DNA of 64,000 nucleotides from Herbiconiux sp. SALV-R1 (GCF_013113715.1 NZ_CP053344.1:3534001-3598000), one strand, 5' to 3'; shown: positions 25,370 to 35,059, counted from the stretch's first letter. Notes: generated from the letters alone by a model not told the origin. Numbers and translations are program-made.

Positions 25370-25776
25370 ACGAGGATGCCGATCAGCACCAGCACGCCCA
25401 CCACCCCGACCACGATCGCGAGCGGCAGCGCGAGCGGAGCGCTCGGCAGCGGCGTGCCGAGGCGCAGCGCCCGCTCGGTGCGCACCCAGCCGAACCAGCC
25501 CTGCAGCGGGGTGAGGAGTCCGGCGACGATCAGGATGAGCGACGCGGCGAGGCGGAAGCCGGGATGGATGCCGAGACCGAGGGCTTCGAGGGCGACACCT
25601 CCGGCGAGGAACGCCAGGCCCGTGCGGATCCAGGCCAGGAAGGTGCGCTCGTTCGCGAGGCTGAACCGCGCATCCGGTTCGCTGCCCCTGCCGAAGACCG
25701 AGGCGGGGAACCGACGGGGCCGCGAGGGGACGGCGCTCGGGCGGTCGGCGGGAGGGGGCGGATCGCTCGGCGTCAC
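25366..25776 (-). CDS. DUF202 membrane protein (YidH-like)
   Basis: 136 residues: a proline-rich cytoplasmic N-terminus, then RFSLANERTFLAWIRTGLAFLAGG (DUF202 signature) and three membrane helices, as in YidH. The GTG at 25776 is chosen because GAGAGGGG lies just upstream; a GTG at 25800 is also in frame. Paired with a second, shorter DUF202 gene, a common tandem arrangement in actinobacteria. Confidence 0.78.
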   Translation of the reverse strand: MTPSDPPPPADRPSAVPSRPRRFPASVFGRGSEPDARFSLANERTFLAWIRTGLAFLAGGVALEALGLGIHPGFRLAASLILIVAGLLTPLQGWFGWVRTERALRLGTPLPSAPLALPLAIVVGVVGVLVLIGILV

Positions 25777-25830
25777 CTCGGCCCCTCTCGTCGATTCCAC
25801 AGTACCCTCGCCCGGCGGGGGCGGGTCGGG

Positions 25831-27183
25831 TCACGCGGGGCCGGTACCTCCGTCGCCGGACGAGCTGTCGCCGGACGAGCCGTCGGGCGCTCCGCGGCTG
25901 GGCGCCCCGCTACCCCCGCCCATGCCGCCGGTCGCGGCCTGCTGGGTGACGCTGCCGGCGTAGTCGTTCGCGGGGTCGCGGTAGATGGTGTGCACGTGGC
26001 CCCATCCGGAGGTCGTGACGCCGTCGACATCGGCTCCGGCCGAGCCCTGCTGGGCCTGGAACGCGACGTACACGTTCGGGCCCGAGATCGAGAAGTTGAT
26101 GCCGTCGCCCGTGGTCATGTCGTAGGTGGTCTCGCCCGACCAGGCGATCACTGTCTCGTCGAGGGTTGCGGCGATCTCGGCGCGGGTGGTCGCCGCGGTC
26201 TGGGCGTCGGCCATCTCCGACCAGTTGGCGATGAGGTCGAGGAGGAGCTCCTTCTGCTCGTCGGTGAGGTCGGCGCCGGTGAGGCCCGATCCGGTGGAGA
26301 AGTCGCAGGTGTCGCCCGGGGCGCACATGCTCACGTCGCCCGAGGTGAGGGTGGCCTGCTGCTCGGCGGTGAGGCTGTCGAAGAACGCGAAGGCATCGGT
26401 GTAGATGCCGTCGAAGGGCTGCACCTCGGTGCCGTCGGCAGTCGTGTAGACGGCCGGCTGCACGCCGAGGTGCGTGGGAGCGAAGGTGATGGCACCGGTG
26501 CCGGAGTCGGCGGAGCCGTCGAGGGTGGCGTTGATGCCGAGGTGGTGCCCGCCGAACTGCACCTCGAAGGCGCTGGAGTCGGTGGGGTCGCCGAAGAAGG
26601 CGATGTAGTACTGGCCGAGCGACTCCTCGGTGCTGGAGGAGTTCTCGTGCAGGTACTCGTCTCCGCCCATGATGCCGACCACGGTCTCGTACGCCTCGTC
26701 GCTCAGCAGCGACTCGAGCACGGCGAGGGCCGCGGTCTGCTGCTCCTCGGTGAGGTCGGCGAGGTTGAGGCCGGCGCGCTCGACGAAGGTCACGGGGAAG
26801 TTCGACCACGAGGTCGTCTTCGTCTCGTCGTCGTAGTCGTAGAGCACGGCCTCGCGCTGCTCGTCGGAGAGCGTGGCGAGGAAGGCCTGGGCCGCGGCCG
26901 CCGTGTCGGCGATGGTCTCCGCGGTCGTCGTGGCATCGGTGGTCGAGACCGTGGCGGCGTCGGTGATGGTGCTGGCGCTCGAGCCGACCGTCGACGAGCT
27001 CGACGTGCTCGACGATCCGGATGCGCTGTCGCCCGTGGTCGCGCATCCTGCCAGCGCGATGCTGCCGGCCAGCAGCACGGAGGCCATCCAGGCGGCACGC
27101 TTCGTGCGGGAGCGGTCGGCGCGAGAGCGTCGCGCGTCGGCACGCCTCGCTGCGCGGTTCAGGGGTTCGGTTGGTGGGGTCAT
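25831..27183 (-). CDS. DUF3500-family lipoprotein
   Basis: 450 residues. Arg-rich start, one hydrophobic segment and lipobox LAGC near residue 46, then a Ser/Thr-rich linker. The DUF3500 core is seen in GHHLGINAT, SGPNVYVAFQAQQG and HVHTIYRDPANDYAG; members are extracellular proteins of unknown function, sometimes with conserved histidines that could bind metal. The C-terminus is a Gly/Ser-rich tail. Convergent neighbours are absent; it probably stands alone. Confidence 0.78.
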   Translation of the reverse strand: MTPPTEPLNRAARRADARRSRADRSRTKRAAWMASVLLAGSIALAGCATTGDSASGSSSTSSSSTVGSSASTITDAATVSTTDATTTAETIADTAAAAQAFLATLSDEQREAVLYDYDDETKTTSWSNFPVTFVERAGLNLADLTEEQQTAALAVLESLLSDEAYETVVGIMGGDEYLHENSSSTEESLGQYYIAFFGDPTDSSAFEVQFGGHHLGINATLDGSADSGTGAITFAPTHLGVQPAVYTTADGTEVQPFDGIYTDAFAFFDSLTAEQQATLTSGDVSMCAPGDTCDFSTGSGLTGADLTDEQKELLLDLIANWSEMADAQTAATTRAEIAATLDETVIAWSGETTYDMTTGDGINFSISGPNVYVAFQAQQGSAGADVDGVTTSGWGHVHTIYRDPANDYAGSVTQQAATGGMGGGSGAPSRGAPDGSSGDSSSGDGGTGPA

Positions 27184-27260
27184 GTCGACGACAGTATGGA
27201 GGCGGTCTATACGCCCCCTATGCCATTCCTATGACCCTCCCAAGAGATGCCGCGCGCCGC

Positions 27261-28532
27261 TCAGCGCTCCCCGGCAAAGGTGCGCGACCGCCCGCGCGCC
27301 CACAGCAGCACCGGGATGAGCAGGAGCGCGAGTACCCCACCGGCGAGGGAGAGGGTGGCGTAACTCGTGCTCGCCATGACGAGGCTCGACATGACGCCGG
27401 CACCCGCCCCGGCGAGCGCGATCAGCACGTCGAGGGTGCCCTGCACCCGGGCGCGGTTCGCCGGCACGGTGTTGTCGACCACGAGTGCGGTGCCCGAGAT
27501 GAGTCCGAAGTTCCAGCCCAGCCCGAGCAGCGCCAGGGCGACCACGAGCAGCAGCATGTCGTCGCCCGGCGCCACGGCAGCGGTGATGCCCGCCGCCAGC
27601 AGCGTGACCCCGGCGGCGACGGCCATCGGGGTGCGCCCGATGCGGTCGACCAGCACACCCGTGACGAGCGACGGCAGGTACATCGCCCCGATGTGGATGC
27701 CGATAACCAGCCCGATGTCGCCGAGGTCGTGATGGTGCGCGCGCATGTGCACGGGCGTCATCGTCATGATGGCCACCATCGCGATCTGCGTCAGCACCAT
27801 GATCGCCGCGCCCACGTACGCTCCCGCGCCGGGCTTCGGCGCCTCGCCCTTCGGGTCGACTCCGGATGCGCCGCTCACGACGGGCGCACTCAGCCGGCGC
27901 GCGAGAAGGAACGGGTCAGGCCGCAACAACGCCAGCAGCACGGTGCCCGCCGCCAGGTACGCGGCCGCGGCGAGGAGGAACGGGCCCGCCAGGGCGGGCA
28001 GACCGAGCGCCGAGGCGAGCGACCCGAGCGGCTCGACCAGGTTGGGCCCGGCGACGGCCCCGAGGGTCGTCGACACGAGGGCGATGCTCACCGCCGTCGC
28101 ACGCCGGGTGGGGGCCGCCAGGTCGGTTCCGGCATACCGCGCCTGCAGGTTGGTGGCGGTGCCCGCGCCGTAGACGAACAGGGAGACGAGCAGCAACGGC
28201 ACGGAACCGCTCGCCGCGGCGACGACGACCCCGATGGCGCCGAGCCCGCCGGCGGCGAAGCCGAACCCGAGCCCGAGCCTGCGGCCGGAACGCTGCGTCA
28301 CCCGGCCGATCAGGTACGCGGTCGACGCCGAGCCGAGCGTGAACAGGGCGGTGGGAACGCCCGCGAGGCTCGCGGAGCCGAGCATCTGCTCCGCGAGCAG
28401 TGCACCGACGGTGACGCCGGCGGCGACGCCCGCGCCGCCGAGAACCTGGCTGATGACGACGACCACGAGGGTGCGCCGTTGCACCCTCGCGCGCTCGCCG
28501 TCGTCGGCCGTCACGTTCTCGGCCTCCGGCAT
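27261..28532 (-). CDS. MFS transporter
   Basis: 423 residues with about 12 hydrophobic helices. The loop between helices 2 and 3 reads GRVTQRSGRRLG and between 8 and 9 DRIGRTPM, both MFS motif A-like. A histidine-rich stretch (MRAHHHDLGDIG) lies before helix 8. Most like drug/metabolite exporters of the DHA type. ATG at 28532 with GGAGGGG upstream. Divergent from the beta-propeller gene. Confidence 0.82.
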   Translation of the reverse strand: MPEAENVTADDGERARVQRRTLVVVVISQVLGGAGVAAGVTVGALLAEQMLGSASLAGVPTALFTLGSASTAYLIGRVTQRSGRRLGLGFGFAAGGLGAIGVVVAAASGSVPLLLVSLFVYGAGTATNLQARYAGTDLAAPTRRATAVSIALVSTTLGAVAGPNLVEPLGSLASALGLPALAGPFLLAAAAYLAAGTVLLALLRPDPFLLARRLSAPVVSGASGVDPKGEAPKPGAGAYVGAAIMVLTQIAMVAIMTMTPVHMRAHHHDLGDIGLVIGIHIGAMYLPSLVTGVLVDRIGRTPMAVAAGVTLLAAGITAAVAPGDDMLLLVVALALLGLGWNFGLISGTALVVDNTVPANRARVQGTLDVLIALAGAGAGVMSSLVMASTSYATLSLAGGVLALLLIPVLLWARGRSRTFAGER

Positions 28533-28591
28533 ACCGCCCCTCCTTCGCGATGACGATGGTGCGCGGAACCCCGGTGTGGTGTCATGAGTCC

Positions 28592-29980
28592 GTGCCCCTC
28601 AACCATGCCATCATCACCGGGAGACGTCTGGCCGTGCTCGCCGGGGGCCTGATGCTCGCGCTCGGCGCCGTCGGGGTGTCGCCGGCGGCCGCGGAGACCG
28701 ACGGGCACTCGCACACACCCGCCCTCTACGTGACGTTCCACGGCGAGGCGAGCGACGCGCGCGCATCCGACGCCGCCTCCTCGAGCAACAACATCTCCTC
28801 CTACGACGCCTCCGGCCACCTCGTGTCGAAGACCGTGCTGGCGACCGGAAAGCACGATCCCGTCCTCGCCGAGCTGCGCGGCATGCTCCTCACCGCCGAC
28901 GGCGGGCTGATGGTCGCCAACGCGACGAAGAGCGACAGCGCGGTTCTGAGCTACCAGACACCGGATGCTTCGGGCACGCGTCATCCCGCACCGCCCTCGG
29001 GCGTCTTCGCCCCCGGCGCACCCACCAACCCGGGCATCGACCACCCCTACGGCCTCGCCGCAGCAGCCGACGGCGGCCTCCTGGTCTCGAGCCAGGACAG
29101 CGCCGTGGTGACGGCCCTCGACAGCTCAGGGGCACCCACCCCCACGACGGGCGCCTCCTCCTGGTGGGCGGAGCAGTACCCTGACGTCGTCTTCGACGCC
29201 GGCACCCTGGTGCCCTCGGCGACGGAGGTGCCGGCCGAGGCCGGCGGTCTCGTCGCACCCCGCGGGCTGGTCATCGCCCCCGCGAGCGGCACCGGCAGCG
29301 CCACCGATACCGCCACGACCCTTTACGTCGCCGACAACACCGCGCAGCTGGTGCGCAGCTACGACGCCACCACGGGCCGCTTCCTCGGCGACGTGCTCTC
29401 GCCCGCCGTGGGCGGCATCGGCAACCCCGTCGGCCTGATCGTGAACGACGGCATCCTCTACGTCACGAGCGAGGGCACCGACGACGTCGTCTCCCTCGAC
29501 CTCGCCACCGGCAGCACCACCGAGGTCGTTCCTCGCGAACTCGGGAAAGCGAAGCTCGACCACCCTTCGGGCCTCGGCTTCGGCGCCGACGGCAGGCTCT
29601 ACGTCGCCAGCCGGGTCGGCCAAAAGATCATCGCCTACACGCTCGACTCCACGAACACGAAGGCCGTGAAGGCCGATTTGTTCGTCGACGGCCTCCCCGA
29701 CCAGCCCGAGCAGCTCCTCCTGCTCGACGACGCGGATGACGGCGCCGAACCACCACCCCCGGCCTCGCCCTCCCCGACCTCGCCGGCCCCCGCATCCGTT
29801 CCCCCCACCACCCCCACGGCCGACCCGCACGAACCGGGGCACGGCGAGCTCGCCGCCACCGGGTTCGGGCCGGACCTCCGCCCCGCGGTGGGCCTCGCGC
29901 TGATCGCCCTGGTCGCACTGTCGGCAGGGATCGCCGTGCTCGCCTCCCGCCGAGGCCTGAGAACACCCGGCGGGAGGTGA
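28592..29980 (+). CDS. Secreted beta-propeller protein with LAATG sortase signal
   Basis: 462 residues if GTG 28592 is used; an ATG at 28550 is in frame but no start has a clear ribosome binding site. Signal peptide (RRLAVLAGGLMLALGAVGVSPAAAE), then NHL/SMP-30-like repeats (DHPYGLAAAADGGLLVSSQ, GNPVGLIVNDGILYV, DHPSGLGFGADGRLYVASR). A Pro/Ser/Thr linker precedes LAATG (residues 420-424), a hydrophobic helix and a basic tail RRGLR. LAxTG is the substrate type of class E sortases in actinobacteria, so the protein is probably attached to the cell wall. Ligand or partner unknown. Confidence 0.75.
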   Translation: MPLNHAIITGRRLAVLAGGLMLALGAVGVSPAAAETDGHSHTPALYVTFHGEASDARASDAASSSNNISSYDASGHLVSKTVLATGKHDPVLAELRGMLLTADGGLMVANATKSDSAVLSYQTPDASGTRHPAPPSGVFAPGAPTNPGIDHPYGLAAAADGGLLVSSQDSAVVTALDSSGAPTPTTGASSWWAEQYPDVVFDAGTLVPSATEVPAEAGGLVAPRGLVIAPASGTGSATDTATTLYVADNTAQLVRSYDATTGRFLGDVLSPAVGGIGNPVGLIVNDGILYVTSEGTDDVVSLDLATGSTTEVVPRELGKAKLDHPSGLGFGADGRLYVASRVGQKIIAYTLDSTNTKAVKADLFVDGLPDQPEQLLLLDDADDGAEPPPPASPSPTSPAPASVPPTTPTADPHEPGHGELAATGFGPDLRPAVGLALIALVALSAGIAVLASRRGLRTPGGR

Positions 29981-29988
29981 GGGGACGG

Positions 29989-30948
29989 ATGGACGACGCG
30001 ACCCTGCTGGGCATCCTTCTGCGCGTGCGGCCGGCGACCATCGACGAGGCGGTCTCCGCGACGCACCTCGATGTCGCCCACGTGGCCCAGGCCGTGCATC
30101 GCCTGCGCGACCAGGGGCTGATCGCGGGTGCGGGCGAGCGTCTCGCCTACCCGCCGCCCGCCGACTGGGCGAACGACGCGGTCTCGGTGCACACCCGCCG
30201 GGTGAGGGTGGCGGCCGAGGATGCGATGTCGGGCATCGAGAGGATCCTCGAGAACCTGCCGTCGATGCTGCGCGCCTGGTCGGTGGGCGAGACCTCGACC
30301 GACCTCGTGCCGACGGTGCTGCGCCACGGTCCGTTCGCCGCCGAAGACCTGTGGTGGGAACTCGTGCCGAAGCCCTCCGGCACCCTCGTCGCGGTGTTCA
30401 CCGAGATCGACCGGCTGATGGATGCCTCGAGCGAGCGGGCCGTGCGGTTCGGCAAGGCCCTCGCCGAGCAGGACTCGGTGCGCATCATCGTGCCGAGCGC
30501 CGCCACCGCCGACCCCGCTGTGCGCGAGCGCATGGCGCAGTACGGCCCCCACGGCCTGGAGTACCGCTCGCTCGAGCGAGCGCCCGGCTGGTTCTGGGTC
30601 GACGGCGACCACATCGCCATGCCGTTCATCTGGGGCGAGACCACCCCCACCGGGGTGCTCGGGGTGCAGCACGCCGGCCTCGCGAACATCGTGCGCGCCT
30701 ACTTCGACGAGCTCTGGCGGCGGGCCGAGCCCATCGGGGCGGAGCAGCAGCCGTGGACGTCGCTGCTGCGCCTCATGCAGCAGGGCAACACCCTCGAGAG
30801 CGCCTCGAAGCAGCTCGGCATCAACCCGCGCACCGGCCGCCGCCGCATCTCGGCGGCCATGGAGCACTACGGCGCCCCAACTCTCTTCGCCGTCGGCGCC
30901 GCCTGGACCGCGGCGGGCGCGGGCACCCCACCCGCCGCGGAGGCCTGA
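29989..30948 (+). CDS. HTH regulator (TrmB-like/LuxR-like)
   Basis: 319 residues. An N-terminal helix-turn-helix (ATIDEAVSATHLDVAHVAQAVHRLRDQGLI) recalls TrmB, a middle domain with acidic and aromatic residues could bind a ligand, and the C-terminus (LLRLMQQGNTLESASKQLGINPRTGRRRISAAME) resembles a LuxR-type HTH. ATG 29989 follows GAGGGG; an upstream GTG at 29977 overlaps the previous stop. It may respond to surface state together with the beta-propeller gene. Confidence 0.65.
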   Translation: MDDATLLGILLRVRPATIDEAVSATHLDVAHVAQAVHRLRDQGLIAGAGERLAYPPPADWANDAVSVHTRRVRVAAEDAMSGIERILENLPSMLRAWSVGETSTDLVPTVLRHGPFAAEDLWWELVPKPSGTLVAVFTEIDRLMDASSERAVRFGKALAEQDSVRIIVPSAATADPAVRERMAQYGPHGLEYRSLERAPGWFWVDGDHIAMPFIWGETTPTGVLGVQHAGLANIVRAYFDELWRRAEPIGAEQQPWTSLLRLMQQGNTLESASKQLGINPRTGRRRISAAMEHYGAPTLFAVGAAWTAAGAGTPPAAEA

Positions 30949-31046
30949 GCGCGGCACGCGGCGGCTTCTGCATCTTTGGGATGAACTGCGGAGGTGGCGT
31001 CTTCCTGCCGTAGAGCGGTGTTCGGGGGCTTCGTAGCGTGGCGGAC

Positions 31047-31958
31047 ATGACTACTGCAGAACGATCTCTCGACCGGCAGCCCGCATCCGTCGCCCCCTCC
31101 CCGCGCCCCATCGGGGGTCTTCGTGGGGTGCTGCGCGCGCATCCGCTCATCTCCTTCTTCGTGCTCGCCGACGTGCTGAGTTGGCTGGCCTGGCTGCCCT
31201 ACGTGCTGTCGCAGAACGGTCTCGGCGTGTGGGCGTTCCGCTTCCCCGACATGCTCGGCAGCAGCCAGATACTCGGGGTGCTGCCCGGCGCCTATCTCGG
31301 CCCGATCGGCGCGGCCTTCCTCATCACCGCGGTGGTCGGCGGCCGGCAGGGCCTCCGCGCGTGGGGTGCGCGGTTGTGGCGCTGGCGGGTGGCTCCGCGC
31401 TGGTACGCGATCACCCTGCTCGGTGTTCCGGCGGCGATGCTCCTCACCGGGCTGGTCTTCTCGGGCGGGCGCATCGAGGCCCCCTCGGCGGCGGCGCTGC
31501 TCGCTTTCGTGCCCGTGCTGCTGTTCCAGATGATCACGACCGGCCTCGCCGAGGAGCCGGGTTGGCGCGACTTCGCCCTGCCCCGGCTGCAGGGCCGCTA
31601 CACGCCGCTGCGCGCCGCGTTCGTTCTCGGACCGCTGTGGGCGCTCTGGCACGCGCCCCTGTTCCTCACCGAGTGGGGCGGCTTCCTCGAAGCCTCGTGG
31701 GTGCGCCCCGCCGCCTTCTTCGTGTTCTGCGTCGCCTTCAACGTGGTGATGTCGTGGGTGTTCAACCGCACCGGGCAGAGCCTGCCGCTGTCGATGCTCA
31801 TGCACGTCGGCGTCAACACCTTCGCCTCGGTGCTGTGGGTGGAGATGTTCCCCTCGCTCGACGGCGACGTGGCGCTGGTGGCGATGGCGACCGGGGCGCT
31901 CGTGGCCGCAGCGGCGATCATCCTCCTCACCCCGGGCCGACTCGGTCTGCGGCGGTGA
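31047..31958 (+). CDS. CPBP-family intramembrane metalloprotease
   Basis: About 303 residues, seven to eight hydrophobic helices. CPBP (Abi/CAAX) motifs: EEPGWRDFALPRLQ (motif 1, EExxxR) and FVLGPLWALWHAPLF (motif 2, FxxxH), then a third-helix histidine in LMHVGVN. Family members cleave membrane proteins or prenylated peptides and are often linked to bacteriocin immunity. ATG 31047 or GTG 31038. It precedes the two-component genes by about 45 bases. Confidence 0.85.
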   Translation: MTTAERSLDRQPASVAPSPRPIGGLRGVLRAHPLISFFVLADVLSWLAWLPYVLSQNGLGVWAFRFPDMLGSSQILGVLPGAYLGPIGAAFLITAVVGGRQGLRAWGARLWRWRVAPRWYAITLLGVPAAMLLTGLVFSGGRIEAPSAAALLAFVPVLLFQMITTGLAEEPGWRDFALPRLQGRYTPLRAAFVLGPLWALWHAPLFLTEWGGFLEASWVRPAAFFVFCVAFNVVMSWVFNRTGQSLPLSMLMHVGVNTFASVLWVEMFPSLDGDVALVAMATGALVAAAAIILLTPGRLGLRR

Positions 31959-32004
31959 CGTGCGCGCTCGAACCGTCGCCGCCCGGTCGCATTACGATCG
32001 GCTC

Positions 32005-33270
32005 ATGCCCGCGGTGCACCGCCTCCACCGGACGATCGCCGTCACGACAGCTCTCGTGACCGCGATCGTCGCGGTGGCCGCGGCCTGGGCGGTCGGCTCC
32101 CTCGCCGAGCTCGACCCCTCGGAGCACGGGGCGCGGCCGGGGGCGGCGACGTGGGCCGTCACGGTGGCGGTGCTCGTGCTTCAGTCGGCCGCACTCACGG
32201 CGGTGCGCAGGGCACCGCGCGTCACACTCCTGGGGGTGGCTGCCCTTCCCGTGCTGGTGGCCGCGTTCGCTCCCTCCGCCCTGTTCAGCGCCAGCGCCGT
32301 GCCCGTGCTCGTCGGGGCCTTCGCGGCCGCGGTGCAGCTGCCGCTCCGCCTCATCGCGGTGACCGCCGCCGCATCCGCCGCCCTCGTTGCCGTCGGTCAG
32401 TTCGTGGCGGGCGTCGGCTTCGGTCGCACCGATCCCGTCGTGCTGGCCCTCGAGGCTGCCGGGCAGGGGCTCATCGTGGTGGGCGTGCCGCTGATCGTGG
32501 GCTCGACGATCGCCGCCAACCGTGCTGCCGCGCGGGCGAAGCAGGACGCCCTGGATGCCGTACTCCGCGAGCGGGAGGCGCAGGTGGGCGAGGCGATCGC
32601 GCGGGAGCGCAGCGCCATGGCGCGCGAACTCCACGACATCGCCGCCCACCACCTGTCGGGCATCTCGCTGATGGCCTCGGCTATCGCCCGGCAGGTCTCG
32701 ACCGACCCCGCCGCGGCACGCTCCGGGGCGCTGCAGATCCGCGAGCAGAGCAACGCCGTGCTCGACGACCTGCGAAGCCTGGTCGGGCTGCTCCGCGAGT
32801 CGGAGTCGAGAGCCGGCCACGGCGGCGACGGTGCGCTCAAGACGCTGGCGACGGTGGGCGATCTGGTGACGGCGGCGCAGCAGACGGGTGCACCGGCCAG
32901 CCTCGACGTGCGTCTCGGCGCCTTGGGCCCGCTCGGCACCGGCATCGCCCCGCTCGCCCAGCTCGCGGCGTACCGCATGGTGCAGGAGTCGCTCACGAAC
33001 GCCGCCCGCCACGCGCCCGGCGCGGCGACCACCGTCACCATCGACGACAGCGCCGAGTCGCACGCCACGGTGACCGTCGGCAACGGCCCCCGCACCGGCG
33101 CGCATCCGCTGCCCCTTCACGACGACGGGTTCGGCGTGCTCGGCATGCGTGAGCGCGCCGCACTCATCGGCGCCTCCTTCGAGGCGGGCCCCACGGAGGT
33201 GGGCGGGTGGGAGACCAGGATGCGCATCCCGCGCGACCTGTCACGAACAGGTCCGGAGGAGCAGCGATGA
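32005..33270 (+). CDS. Two-component sensor histidine kinase (HisKA_3, NarL partner)
   Basis: 421 residues. Four to five membrane helices in the first 165 residues, a short coiled-coil, the dimerisation box RELHDIAAHHLS with phospho-acceptor H210, and an HATPase_c domain whose N-box is QESLTNAARHA and G-box near FGVLGMRERAAL. Typical of actinobacterial NarL-type kinases. Its stop overlaps the response-regulator start by 4 bp (ATGA). The partner gene is frameshifted, so signalling may be altered in this strain. Confidence 0.88.
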   Translation: MPAVHRLHRTIAVTTALVTAIVAVAAAWAVGSLAELDPSEHGARPGAATWAVTVAVLVLQSAALTAVRRAPRVTLLGVAALPVLVAAFAPSALFSASAVPVLVGAFAAAVQLPLRLIAVTAAASAALVAVGQFVAGVGFGRTDPVVLALEAAGQGLIVVGVPLIVGSTIAANRAAARAKQDALDAVLREREAQVGEAIARERSAMARELHDIAAHHLSGISLMASAIARQVSTDPAAARSGALQIREQSNAVLDDLRSLVGLLRESESRAGHGGDGALKTLATVGDLVTAAQQTGAPASLDVRLGALGPLGTGIAPLAQLAAYRMVQESLTNAARHAPGAATTVTIDDSAESHATVTVGNGPRTGAHPLPLHDDGFGVLGMRERAALIGASFEAGPTEVGGWETRMRIPRDLSRTGPEEQR

Positions 33271-33952
33271 TCCGCGTCGTGATCGCCGACGACCAGCCGC
33301 TCGTGCGCGCCGGGCTCGCCGCGCTCATCGGCTCCGAAGACGACATCGAGGTCGTCGGGGTGGCCGCCGACGGCGTCGAGGCGCTCGAGCTCGCCGTGAG
33401 CCTCGCGCCCGACGTGGCGTGCCTCGACATCCGGATGCCCGGACTCGACGGCATCGAGGTGGCCTCCCGGCTGTGCGGTCCCGACGCCGACCCGGCGATC
33501 CCCGTGCTCATCCTCACCACCTTCGACATCGACGACTACGTCTTCCGCGCGCTCGAGGCGGGGGTGTCGGGGTTCCTGTTGAAGGACTCCGACCCCGACG
33601 AGATCATCCGCGCGATCAGGAGCGTCGCCGAGGGGCACGGCACCCTCGACCGCACGCTGACCCGGCGCGTCGTCGACGAGTACGTGCAGCGTCGCCGATT
33701 GCAACCGGTGACCGCCGCTCGGGCCGTCGAGCTGCTCACGGCGCGGGAGCGCGAGATCCTGCTGCTGCTCGCCAGGGCATGACCAACGAGCAGATCGCCG
33801 CCGAGCTCGTGGTGGAGGTCGCGACGGTGAAGTCGCATCTGGCGCGGCTGCTGCCGAAGCTCGGGGTGCAGTCGCGGCTGCAGGCCGCGGTGTGGGCGTA
33901 CCAGAACCGCGTCGTCACGGTGGCGGGGCCGGGGCCCGGGCCGGGGCGCTGA
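33267..33952 (+). pseudogene. NarL/LuxR-family response regulator split by a frameshift
   Basis: The first frame encodes a complete receiver domain (ADDQPLV with D8/D9, phospho-acceptor D54 in CLDIRMPG, K in LLKDSDP) and the start of the LuxR HTH (LLTAREREILLLLA) and stops at 33782. The rest of the HTH (GMTNEQIAAELVVEVATVKSHLARLLPKLGVQSR) continues in another frame to 33952. A single extra G in the GGG run at 33775-33777 would restore 228 residues with the family-typical LLARGMTNEQIAAEL. Either a true one-base deletion that removes DNA binding or an assembly error. Directly coupled to the kinase gene. Confidence 0.85.
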
Positions 33953-33973
33953 GGCGCGCCCGCCGCTCGCCCC

Positions 33974-34978
33974 TCAGCTGCTCTCGCGCACGATGAGGCG
34001 GTGGGGGGCGACCACCTCGACGGCCTCGCGGTCGGGGTCGTCGATGCGTTCGGCGATGCGGGCCACGGCCTGGGCCGCGATGAACGGGGTGTCGAGCGAC
34101 ACCGTGCTGAGCGAGGGGCGCGAGTACCGGCCCTCCTCGATGTCGTCGATGCCGACGATCGCGATGTCGTCGGGAACACGTAGGCCCGCGTCGAAGACGG
34201 CGCGCATCGCACCCATCGCCAGCAGGTCCGAGTAGCAGAAGATCGCATCCGGGGCTTCGGTCGAGGCGAGCAACTCCTGCGCGGCGGTGTATCCGTCGGC
34301 GCGGCTGTAGTGCGCGGCAGGTCGCGTGAGCTCGGGCTCGAAGTCGAGACCCGCGTCGGCGAGCGCCTGCCGGTACCCGGCGGTGCGCTGCTGCGGCGTG
34401 GAGTACCCCTCGGCGGGCTGGGTGCCGAGGGCGCCGATGCGCGTGCGGCCCGAGGCGGCGAGGTGCCGCACGGCGTCGGCGGCGGCTTGCACGTTGTCGA
34501 TCGCCACGTGGTCGAAGCGCCCGTCGAAGTCGTGCTCGCCGAGCAGCACGAGCGGCATGCCGCTCCTGGCGTTCATCTCGCGCAGCTCCGCCTGGGTGAC
34601 GAGCGGGCTGAACAGGATGCCGTCGAACAGCATGGTGCGATCGCCGCCGGTGAGCAGTTCGCGCTCGCGCTGGTGGTCGTGCCCGGTCTGGTCGATCATC
34701 ACCCGGTAGCCGAGCTCGCCCGCCGCGTTGATGACGTCGCGCGCCAGCTGGCTGAAGTAGGGAACGTCGATCTCGGGCACCACGAGTGCGAGCACCCCGG
34801 TGCGCCCGGTGCGCAGGGTGCGGGCCACCGGGTTGGGGCGGTAGTCGAGCTCGTCGATGGCCTTGAGCACGCGGGCGCGCATCCGTTCGCTGACGTGCTC
34901 GTAGCCGCTGACGACGTTCGAGACGGTGCGGATGGAGACGCTCGCCCGCTCGGCGACGTCACGCAGCGTTGCCGGCAT
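33974..34978 (-). CDS. LacI-family transcriptional repressor
   Basis: 334 residues. N-terminal LacI HTH (TLRDVAERASVSIRTVSNVVSGYEHVSERMRARVLKAIDELDYRPN) with hinge, then a periplasmic-binding-like sugar domain. ATG at 34978 with GAGGAGG upstream; the frame is open further but the HTH begins here. Divergent from the sugar ABC transporter operon; two palindromes in the gap are its likely binding sites. Expected to release DNA on binding a sugar imported or cut by the neighbouring genes. Confidence 0.9.
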   Translation of the reverse strand: MPATLRDVAERASVSIRTVSNVVSGYEHVSERMRARVLKAIDELDYRPNPVARTLRTGRTGVLALVVPEIDVPYFSQLARDVINAAGELGYRVMIDQTGHDHQRERELLTGGDRTMLFDGILFSPLVTQAELREMNARSGMPLVLLGEHDFDGRFDHVAIDNVQAAADAVRHLAASGRTRIGALGTQPAEGYSTPQQRTAGYRQALADAGLDFEPELTRPAAHYSRADGYTAAQELLASTEAPDAIFCYSDLLAMGAMRAVFDAGLRVPDDIAIVGIDDIEEGRYSRPSLSTVSLDTPFIAAQAVARIAERIDDPDREAVEVVAPHRLIVRESS

Positions 34979-35028
34979 GCCTGGGCCTCCTCGCGCTCGA
35001 ACCTGATGACGGATGCCGCCAGCATAGC

Positions 35029-35047
35029 GTTTGCATCGTGTGCAAAC
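35029..35047. promoter_or_regulatory. LacI-type operator 1
   Basis: GTTTGCA-TCGTG-TGCAAAC: perfect 7-bp arms with a 5-base centre, 51 bases upstream of the repressor ATG. Confidence 0.65.
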
Positions 35048-35059
35048 ACGGGCTACAGT

